A stretch of 64,000 nt of DNA from Gnetum montanum (Eukaryota; Streptophyta; Gnetopsida; Gnetales; Gnetaceae). Shown piece after piece: positions 56,008 through 64,000 of the stretch; position 1 is the first letter of the stretch; every line of letters begins with the position of its first letter. The position numbers and the translations under genes are program-made. The DNA is taken from assembly GCA_015680685.1 (NCBI GenBank), contig MNCI01022324.1:6481-70480 (forward strand), read 5' to 3'. The notes beneath the pieces were generated by a model. That model was not told the origin of the DNA and ran no database searches. It was given only the letters and a program-made list of their open reading frames with translations.

Positions 56008-58719
56008 CTTGATCTAGTCAGTAATAGTATGTGTTAACATAACCGTATGTGTTGAGCTCTATTGTTGGTTTGAAGGGAGCTCCAAAGCCTTATTTGTTGG
56101 AGGAGCATGTGCGGACTCAACCGCTTATGGTTGTGAGAGCTTGTTTGGGCTTTTGGTTCTAAAGAAAGGTCTTCTTTTCATGCGGTTGTTAGAACCAGCA
56201 GCGAGTTGAAGGTTTACAGCTCTTGTAGCATTACGTTGTTGTGGTTGAGTGGGGAGTTCCCCTTGCATCGTTGGAGTGGGTGGTAGTGGAACTATTGGCG
56301 TAAAAGATGAGGATGGATTCGGAGGATGGTATGCATGTGCTATGTCTCATAGAGGAGAAGGAGTCCTAAAATACTCCTAAACTTGGTAGTGATGTTGTGG
56401 GGTTACGTGACCCATAGAGTCACTTGGAGAAACCGGCTACTGCATGTAATAGCCATACGGGTCTGGTTGCCGGTAAGGGTATTGTTGCCTAGGCAGTGGC
56501 ATNGTGTCTCCTAGAGGAGAAGGAGTCCTAAAATACTCCTAAACTTGGTAGTGATGTTGTGGGGTTACGTGACCCATAGAGTCACTTGGAGAAACCGGCT
56601 ACTGCATGTAATAGCCATACGGGTCTGGTTGCCGGTAAGGGTATTGTTGCCTAGGCGGTGGCATCTCCCATGACTGTGGGTGTTGCCACTACTGGTGTTG
56701 CCCGATAGGTTATGGCGGAGTTCCACTTGGATAATATGTTAACGGTTGGTGGAACTGCCTCGGGTTACCTTGGGAATAAGGTAACCTTCGGGGTGCTTGC
56801 TGTTTGTTAAGTCTTAGGTTGAGTGCATACACCCCAGACTCTTGTAGATGTGAGATTATTGGGCAACATCCCTTAGGATGATCATATTGGCAGATCTCAC
56901 ATCCATCATCATTGTCTATATCCAAATCCACAACCTCATCAGCAGTAGTCATTTTTCCCTTATCCTTGTTACATGCATGGTCAAAATCTCTCTGCTTTTT
57001 CTTATCATGGTCACTACTTCATTCCTGAGACTCCTCTACAATTTTTAGAATGGGTTCAATTTTACTATCTAAGGAGCTCCATATTTCATCTACCTTAGCC
57101 GACACTTCTGTTGTTAATTTCTGAAGCGACAAGGTTTTTCTATTCACCAACTCTTTGAGTGGTGACTCATCCTCTTCCTCATAGAATCTTACTCCCTTCT
57201 TTCGGAGGGAAGGATCGCGATTGTACTCTTCCACGCTTTCTCTTTTTTGTAGCTCCCCTTCTTCTTTAGCTACTTGCTCCAACAATCTATGAACTTCATG
57301 GGACCTAAGTTCAGATAATCTTTCTTGAGCATATGTCCCAAGGGTTCTCTTGGTTTCATGCCTTAGCCCATCTACGAGATGGCGTAGTTGATCCCGTTGT
57401 GCGTAACCATAGCTCAGGCAATGATGTAGCAATGCGTAATATCGGCCCATGGCAGCATCCAAGGGTTCGTGATTACCCTGCTTCCATCCTTGGATCTGCT
57501 TACGCAAGTTGGACACTCTCGAGTATGTTTGATATTTGTCATTAAACAATTCTAGCATCGTACTCCACCTCCTAATGGTTTTCGATTCTAAGGATCGGTA
57601 CCAACTTTCCACTTCCTTTATGAGTGTTCTAGGGAACAACTTTAACTTCTGCCACTCATTTTCAATATTCTACAAGGCATAGGCATCGTGGAATGCCTGT
57701 AAGTGGTTTTGCGAATTAGCATTGTATCCCCCCTCAAATCGTGGGATATTATTTATGTATAGTCTCTTGATCAAACTGTCTTTTTGGTGCCTTGTAGGTA
57801 TTTTAACGGCCTCCGTAATATCTAACATACTCTAGGTTGCTAGTAGAGGCTCATCATGATCATCTCTCTCCTGACATCTATGATGCCTATGTGGTTCCCT
57901 ACTTTCCCTTCTTTCATGCCTTGACTCTCTAGAATGCCCTCGTCCTCGCTCTCGACTCTCTCGTCGAGGTCTCTCATTTTGCTTACCCTTATCCTCACCA
58001 TTGTGCTCTTTGTGACTACGTCCTGATGTGGAAGGAAAGGGTGAATGATGTGATGAAGGGAAAGAAGAAGGGGAACCATCGCCATGATGATGTTTCTTAC
58101 CTTCTCTTCAGTGGCTATAGCCCCAATCGTGATGATGATCCGAATGCCCGTCCTTGTCATGCGTTTTTGTTCCCTCAGTGAACACTTGGTGTTCATGGGG
58201 ATCAGAACCAGGATTATGAATCGTGAAGTGTAGGTTCTGATACCCCACCTCCTCATCATTAGGAGGGGGAACATCATTTGGTGGAGAACTTGTTATAACT
58301 AGTTCACCATTGCTTAGGACGTGTGGAACCCCTTTGCCCTCCAACGATGTATGGTAGCTCTCTTGCCACGAGTCCCTTAGACGTTGCACTGTTGTGGGGT
58401 GGTAATCCCTTATGTCATAATCTTCTACAATGTATTCAACGTACAATTTCGTCATGCCTATATGTGCAAGAGCACGAAGGAGCATGTTAGGGATTGCTCG
58501 ATCTGGGGCTAACACTATGTTACCTTGCAGGTCTCTCTAACACAGTTGTTCATCCTGATGGAGGATAAAAGTAAAATCGGGTATATACTCATCATGATGA
58601 GTATATACCACCCGATACTATTGAGGCACTGGTAGTTCTTGGTTACGTGTGTTAGACCGCCGACTGTCTCTTGTGTGATCCCTAGGTGGTGAAGTGCTTT
58701 TATGAGAAGAAGAAGACAT
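56008..58719 (-). pseudogene. gag polyprotein, element G
   Basis: ATG at 58719 begins MSSSSHKSTSPPRDHTRDSR. After two TAG stops the frame is open at 58515-58108 (LAPDRAIPNMLLRALAHIG...WGYSH), ending in the TGA shared with F. The capsid-like core is open at 57639-57019: VESWYRSLESKTIRRWSTML, LFNDKYQTYSRVSNLRKQIQG and a coiled-coil-like end. The zinc knuckle at 56905-56860 reads CEICQYDHPKGCCPIISHL (C-x2-C-x3-H-x4-C, one residue shorter than the usual CCHC knuckle). A Pro-rich tail with the 160-bp duplication follows. This is the best-preserved gag here, but it is still broken. Confidence 0.8.
56343..56664. repeat. 160-bp tandem duplication with an N between copies
   Basis: 56343-56502 and 56505-56664 are the same sequence with about two differences, joined by N at 56503. 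Related elements have one copy. Probably an assembly join. Confidence 0.8.
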
Positions 58720-58845
58720 TGTTATTTTGTCGATGTGCTATTGACCGTAGTTTAAATTTTCTTCTGGTTAACCCTAAGGGTTTGTTTAAGCTTCCCAACA
58801 ATGTGGATGATTTCCTATGTTCTACTTAGTGCACAAACAACTTAG

Positions 58846-58863
58846 TCCCCGGCAACGGCACCA
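58846..58863 (-). other. Primer-binding site, tRNA-Asp type (element G)
   Basis: Plus-strand TCCCCGGCAACGGCACCA equals the 3' end of plant tRNA-Asp(GUC), TCCCCGGCAACGGCGCCA, at 17 of 18 positions. The LTR starts two bases later. The best-preserved PBS in the window. Confidence 0.9.
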
Positions 58864-58864
58864 A

Positions 58865-59716
58865 TGATGAGTGGCGAGATACCCCTACACTCAACCATAT
58901 GAATATGAGCATTACACGCGTGATCCGGTCGAACTCCGAAGACTAAGTGCCTACACGCCATATGGAACACTTAAGGTTAATCGTTCGTTGTCTTCCCAGA
59001 CTTACTTGTATTTGTCATAGTTGTATAGTTAAGTAAGTCTAAGGTATGTGATTTTTATGTCTTTTTTGTTTTATCGCCTATGCTAATGAGGGAAAGGGTG
59101 AAGAGACTAAGTAACTAACTTTAACTAACTAAGTTCTAATGCCTAGCATTAGTATCCATTCCCACTTGTCGTTCACACCCTGAACCAATGTAACCTTTTG
59201 GGATTACCAAACGCTATTCGTTACTGGGATTACCAAGCGTAACTCACGTGCTCGAAGCAATCGTACTAAATGCACTTATCTAGAAATGTTGAGGGTTAAG
59301 AAATATTAATTGACTAATAAAGCATTTAAGCAATTAACAATAATTAAAGTCCTAATTAGCTTAGTCCATGCACTGCAAGGTTTATCCAAAAAGTTCGTCT
59401 CTATTTCCGTACACAAACTTGTGCTCAGGTACAATATTTGCTCGAATAAAAATCCATTCACTTTGGGACTCCTACTATGGGCACATGGAAATTACTCTAA
59501 CTCTGGAATGGAAAAACTGCAAGAGTTTGGCTAAGGTCTAGATCTAGATGGAGAAACAAGGGAGAGCTACCTCTTATTTATAGATTTGGCGGCGCGCTAC
59601 GATATCGCGTACGCGATATCGTAGGGGAAGACATGATATCGTGGGGGATGCGATATCACAGTGGACGCAATATCACGTATGCGATATCACGGCCCATGCG
59701 ATATCGCGTCCCATCA
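58865..59716 (-). mobile_element. Element G 5' LTR
   Basis: Plus-strand start TGATGAGTGGCGAGATACCCC, end GCGATATCGCGTCCCATCA, then the CTTAG duplication. TATA complement TTATTTATAG at about 59575. Confidence 0.9.
59601..59705 (-). promoter_or_regulatory. GATATC palindrome array (element G 5' LTR)
   Basis: Sites at 59601, 59615, 59635, 59652, 59669 (AATATC), 59683 and 59700. Spacings are 14, 20, 17, 17, 14 and 17 bp. The array lies just upstream of the TATA box on the element's strand. Confidence 0.8.
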
Positions 59717-59721
59717 CTTAG

Positions 59722-60350
59722 AAATAGATTAAATGACATGTGACCTTCAAGCTTTTTGGTATGTCTATTACTATTATTCCAAGCATTTTCTAATTATGAT
59801 AGCTTCTTGTTCAAAAAATTTAGCAAAAGGTTCAGATTTGATCCTAGTGGAACTTGTCTCTAGCAGGAAGGATTATTGTGGCTAAGCACATTTTGTCTTT
59901 TATGAATGTCTATGATTCTTCTTTCATTATTTCAAAGAAAAGCATGTGCAAAAAGGTATAAGATATTCTTAGAAACTATATTAGTAAAAATTTCAATTTT
60001 ACTTTTGGCTTTGCTTGGGTTAAATGGAAATGCTATTGTCCATCAAAAGATAACGGTGAACTTGGGGTTGGTGCATTACATAATCAAGCTTTGGCTTTAT
60101 CTATTAAATGGATCATTCAAGCTTAATAGATAAAGCCAAAGCTTGGATAATAGATAAGCATTTTCTTCCATCCTCCTCACCTTTGGCTTTAATGGATCAT
60201 TCGAGCTTAACAGATAAAGCCAAAGCTTGGATAATATATATTTATAATTTGGCTAGGAGAATCTATGTTGTTAAGAAAAGAAAGATGTCACTCACTAAAT
60301 CCTTGGCATTTAATAGAGAAATGTGGCATGGGTTTGTTTGTTTTTTTCTT
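59722..60350 (+). pseudogene. L1-type LINE ORF2 relic (3' part, after element G)
   Basis: Continues the LINE cut at 52706. At about 60015-60110 one frame reads WVKWKCYCPSKDNGELGVGAL, then HNQALALSIKW, the conserved L1 block W..C.PK..GGLG...L..N.ALL.KW. Frame changes are frequent, and the end is rearranged by the fold-back at 60086-60144. Confidence 0.7.
60086..60144. repeat. 22-bp perfect inverted repeat and partial tandem copy
   Basis: The arm at 60086-60107 (starting AAGCTTTGGCTTTATC) is the exact complement of 60123-60144, with a 15-base spacer. A further, imperfect copy of the right arm and spacer lies near 60190-60230. The left arm is normal LINE coding sequence, so the rest looks like snap-back copying. 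Confidence 0.85.
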
Positions 60351-61190
60351 TAATGAATCTAGGTAGGATACATGCAATAAAATTGCCAAGAATGGTAGTA
60401 TATAAAACTAAAAAACACACTTACAATGCAAAACCAAACAAAATTAAATATGAGATTTGAAATGGTATGAAAATGTGCTAACATTGGTTTTGTTATAGAT
60501 GAAATATTATTTAGTGTTACCAATAAACTCTCCCTCGCGGCGTTATTGATAAAATGTTATTTAGTGTTACCAATCTACAACCAGTAGTTGTCTTCTTAGC
60601 CAAAACTTTTGGCCAAAAAAACACATATAACTAGTATTACCCAATATATATATTTAGCTTTTGTTTTTTGTTTTCTTTTGTTTTATGTGTGTTTTTTTTT
60701 TGGTATTCTAGTATACTCAAGATATATAACTAGCTTTACTCACTAAAATCAAACTCATCACTTTAGAGCTTTCAAATTTACCGCTAGGCTAATACCTCAA
60801 GAGTACCTTAGCACCATGCCTCTCTCTCCAAAGTATATGTCTGTCTACTTGCATGAAGATTTCCACAGTGAATTAACCTTGTGTTGTTATATAATCAAAT
60901 TTTCTGAGAAAGCGTATCAATGCAACCGACATTCACTTCTAAATACCAAAAATTCATCCATTGAAACGTATACATTCGGTTAAGGGACTCCCCACTTTAG
61001 GAACGACCTCATCAGGGGTCCATGGTGGGTCGTCTGTGCTGACTAAATATTTTGCTCATCATATACACACAGCAGCATAAACATAGAAGCGGCATCGTGC
61101 ATGTATCTAACCCTGTCTCGATTGCAACCCTGTTTCATGTGAATTAGTAGAAGCGCGTTCAAAACCAGTATATTCGGCATCCTCGCGCTG
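60351..61190. other. Intergenic, upstream of eIF2B gamma
   Basis: AT-rich with T and A runs; no gene or LTR seen. The promoter of the next gene should lie towards the right end, where GC rises (from about 61080). Confidence 0.5.
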
Positions 61191-61213
61191 TGTGGCATCA
61201 AACCAGAAACAAC

Positions 61214-61295
61214 ATCAAACACGTAAACTCAGAGACAGAGACAGAGAGAAACAAGATCAAACACGTAAACTCAGAGACAGAGAGAGAGAGAGGAA
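61214..61295 (+). repeat. 42-bp tandem duplication in the eIF2B gamma leader
   Basis: ATCAAACACGTAAACTCAG starts at 61214 and again at 61256, followed by AGAGACAGAG runs. It lies in the probable 5'UTR, about 80-150 bases before the start codon. Confidence 0.85.
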
Positions 61296-61370
61296 GAGCA
61301 GAGAAGAGAGCGGGAGCACTGGCATTATTATTATTATAGCATGGGCAGGGCCGGAAATAGTTGCTCAGCC

Positions 61371-63876
61371 ATGGATTTCCAGGTGGTCATATTAGCCGGC
61401 GGCGTTTCCAAACAACTATTCCCGCTCGTTTCCAAAGTATTTTCTTTCTGCTCTTTCTCATCTTCTACTTACCATATTTCATGATTTCTTCTCCATGATC
61501 CTTATAATTCCGTTTTTATATCATTTTCCTGTTGGTTGATTGATTTTTCTTACCCCTGGTTTCTCATTTGCAGGATGTTCCTAAGGCTTTGTTGCCGGTG
61601 GCTAATCGTCCGGTGCTGGCTTACGTCTTGGAGCTTATGGAGGCCTCCAATCTTAAAGATCTCATAGTTGTCAGTAAATTGACAACAGCACTATTTTTTG
61701 TAGTCTTTTCTTTCTCTTTTTAAATTCTTAAATTAAAATGGGAGATATTTTTTGATATTGAATAAATAGGTGGTAGCTGGTCAGGATGCGGCCATTCGTG
61801 TGGGCGGTTGGATTTCTGAGGCCTATGTGGATCGCCTTCACGTGGAGGTTTGCTATTTCCTTGAATTTATTGCTATGAATGATTTTAAAGAATTTTAATG
61901 GCATTTTTAGAGCAAAATCTTGTATAATCGAAGGAAAACTTGCATAAATGTTTATTTAAACAAGTCGGAAGGATGGAGTGAAGTGAATGGTAGGGAGTAG
62001 AATATTTAGAAATGACAAGGTTAGCAACAAAAGGAACTAGCAAAGATTGTAAAAATTGGTGTGGTTTCCGTATTCAAAAACTACCCAAACTTAATTTGAA
62101 CAGATGAATGAGCCATTTAAATCTTCTGAAATAGTCAGTTTGTAAACTACATATTGTTTGAAATTGGAAGAAGACATGATTCATTTTGGAATTACAAATG
62201 ATTTTGCACTGGAAAAATAAGATTTTTGGAATAGAACACAATGCTCAACCAGTGTGAAATAGAACACATGAAGAAGAGAACAGTAGTGTAAAGGGGGGTA
62301 ATTGCGCAGTACCATAGCGTAGTTTAAGATTTTTAATATAGTAAAGTACAACTATTATTCCCAAATGCAGTTTAAATAATAAAATTTCCTGTTAACTGAT
62401 TATATGATAATGTGGCAAATTTCCATTACCCTTGAGATAAAATCATCATCATCATCATGCTACCCTTATCTCAACTACATGGGGTTGGCTATACAAGTTC
62501 TTTTAGGCCATTTTCCTTACTTAAGAGTCAAATAAACATTAATACCCAAATCTTATATGTCTTTCTTTAGGTAAGCAAACCTACCTCTTTGTTGGTTTCT
62601 TTCAACTTTAATGAAGCAATCTATTTTAACAGGAGCATTCTCTAGTCTTCTTAACACATGTTCAAACCCTCTCAAATGACTTTCCTTAATCTTCTTATCT
62701 ATGGGAGCTGCTTCTTGAGAGAAGATGGCAACCCAATACATATTTTTGAGATAAAAGATATAAGGTACATGGTTGGGTTGTGAACTTTTATATGAATTTA
62801 GCAACGGCTAGCCAGGGGTTGTGAATTGTTGTGTATAAACTTAATCCCAATACTTAGATGGATAAGGCTTGTGTGATGGTCATGTATTATTGCATCTCAG
62901 TTTGAACCACCAAAAAGGCCAATGTATGAAAGTAGCAAATTAATCATGAGATGTGACACTTTTTTTCTGTGACCATGCTACTCCAGCTCTAAATTTCAGA
63001 TTCCAATGAAAAGGAGAAGCTAACATTCTTTTCTTTCTTAGGCAACATTTTTGTTCACATTAGTGCTTAGCTTGCAAAACAACTTGATTGAGGTAGCCTG
63101 TTTGGACAGGCTCATAATGTTCTATGCAGCTTATAAAAGCCCATTCTTATATATGATACCTGATATTTTTTAATGCATGGCACATTTTGTTCATGATATC
63201 TCTCACTATATAGCTTCTGATGATAATTTTTTGTTTGTTAGCAACTTATTTTAATAGTTTTTGACATAGCAATGTTTTATCCTCTATAAATGTTTAATAA
63301 AATAATACATTGTACTATTGATGTGTTATGAACTAGATAGCGGCTGTTCCTGAGGATGTTGGAACAGCAGGTGCTCTTCGAGCAGTGTCACATCACCTTA
63401 CTGCAAAAGATATTCTGGTTTGCTCTTGCTCATATTTTTGCATTTCTTGCTTTTGCTATTATGTTCACTGGATGTTGTTGAAATGACAAATTAAATGTTA
63501 GTGTCTGCTATGTTGCAATTCAGGTTGTAAGTGGAGATCTTGTCTGTGATGTCTTTCCTGGAGCAATAGCGTCAACACATAGGAGGCAAGATGCAGCTTT
63601 CACAGCACTTCTTTTTACTCCTCATGTTGGACCAGAGGCAAAGACACTTCCGCCAGCCAATTTTATTGGGTTGGACTCCACTGGGCAGTTGCTATTGTTT
63701 GTAGCATCAGGTATTGTAAATTGTCAGAGTAGTTCACCTTGCATGTTCTTATTCTAGAATTTTTTTATTTGTTCGATGATTTTACAAACCCAATTATGTT
63801 TTTGTTAATGTTACCAGGAAGAAAGACAGGAAAAGATTTAGTCATATGTCGTTCTATATTGGACACTTTAGGCCAA
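61371..63876 (+). CDS. Translation initiation factor eIF2B subunit gamma (5' six exons)
   Basis: Encodes the gamma subunit of eIF2B, the cytoplasmic exchange factor that reloads eIF2 with GTP. Exons: 61371-61436, 61574-61669, 61770-61847, 63337-63417, 63524-63710, 63818-63876, all with GT donors and AG acceptors; the next intron (GTAAGG) runs off the window. The 189 residues seen form the nucleotidyltransferase-like domain: MDFQVVILAGG start, PKALLPVANRPVLAYVLELM, GGWISEAYVDRLHVE, VGTAGALRAVSHHLTAKDIL and VVSGDLV. These follow the Arabidopsis protein closely. ATG 61371 is chosen because MDFQVVILAGG is the family start; an in-frame ATG at 61341, also in good context, would add ten residues. 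Exon 2 could instead end at 61673 with exon 3 starting at 61777, which keeps the frame and changes one junction residue. No stops or frameshifts: a live gene. Confidence 0.93.
62440..62870 (-). mobile_element. RTE-type LINE 3' tail in intron 3 of eIF2B gamma
   Basis: Minus-strand frame at 62804-62553 reads KKIKESHLRGFEHVLRRLENAPVK, the C-terminal block of plant RTE/BovB-like LINE proteins (compare LRWFGHVQRRP..APV). It is followed by a noncoding end, AACCCCATGTAGTTGAGATAAGGGTAG, and an ATG-repeat tail (complement of the CATCATCATCATCATCATG run near 62443-62460). A 5'-truncated insertion, dead. Confidence 0.8.
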
Positions 63877-64000
63877 GTAAGGATTTTTAGTTGTTTATAG
63901 TAGTATGTAAATGTAATATAAGTTTAGCTTTTATTGCCATAAAATGTCAAGTTTTATTACCCTGAATTATGCAATTTCTGACAATTGTCTCTTAGAGATA

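Larger units (their letters stand above)
52707..59716 (-). mobile_element. Element G: deleted Ty3/Gypsy (gag + protease), TSD CTTAG
   Basis: CTTAG flanks at 52702-52706 and 59717-59721. Minus strand from the right: 5' LTR (59716-58865), PBS, leader, gag (from 58719), protease (56007-55243), then directly the internal PPT-like site and 3' noncoding part. RT, RNase H and integrase are deleted. The two LTRs are about 92% alike by eye, with mostly transitions. Confidence 0.9.

Noticed and set aside
59601-59705. GATATC array as a CRISPR-like or satellite array
   Set aside because: Plant nuclear context, repeat words of 6-10 bp with short irregular spacers, and a fixed place beside the LTR TATA box.
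61192-61395. Apparent upstream reading frame overlapping the eIF2B gamma start
   Set aside because: It begins with GTG, not ATG, and its Arg/Asp/Glu content comes from the AGAGAC repeats of the leader.

Overview
This is a plant nuclear window. It is AT-rich and dominated by old, nested Ty3/Gypsy retrotransposons, with only two credible host protein genes. The intron-bearing eIF2B gamma gene, the RALF peptide gene, the captured PPR and condensin fragments, and primer-binding sites matching plant tRNA-Asp all indicate a land plant. The density of decayed, nested LTR elements suggests a large genome, possibly a gymnosperm, but the species cannot be read from the sequence.

Host genes: a RALF peptide hormone precursor at 5624-5998 (+), and at the right edge the first six exons (61371-63876, +) of eIF2B gamma. 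That gene runs off the window and carries an RTE LINE tail in intron 3.

Layout, left to right. 1-866: 3' end of a Gypsy element X (+). 867-2150: L1 LINE relic. 2151-7914: RALF gene and intergenic DNA. 7915-14625: element A (+), non-autonomous, with gag, an extra reading frame called ORFX here, and no pol. 14626-21540: very decayed Gypsy pieces on both strands. About 21550 to 51012: element E (-), with gag, pol and ORFX, broken by nested insertions. C (23855-28058, -, TSD CCCCA) sits inside E's ORFX. F (37296-50916, -, TSD ATACT) sits inside E's 5' LTR. A 3.86-kb insert (43232-47089, TSD TCACT) carrying pieces of host genes sits inside F's protease region. About 51020-60350: another L1 relic, split by element G (52707-59716, -, TSD CTTAG). 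60351-61370: intergenic DNA and the eIF2B gamma leader.

The Gypsy elements share one body plan: LTRs starting TGATGAG and ending CTCATCA; a PBS for tRNA-Asp; a gag with a short variant zinc knuckle; Tat/Athila-like RT and integrase; a second PPT-like site inside the element; and LTR promoters built of GATATC palindromes just upstream of a TATA box. Some members (A, C, E) also carry ORFX between the pol or gag region and the 3' LTR; in A and E a separate TATA-containing unit precedes it. Nearly every element frame has stops or frameshifts. ORFX with its own promoter-like unit, the palindrome arrays, a 388-bp inverted module, a duplicated LTR junction and the gene-fragment insert are the points of most interest.
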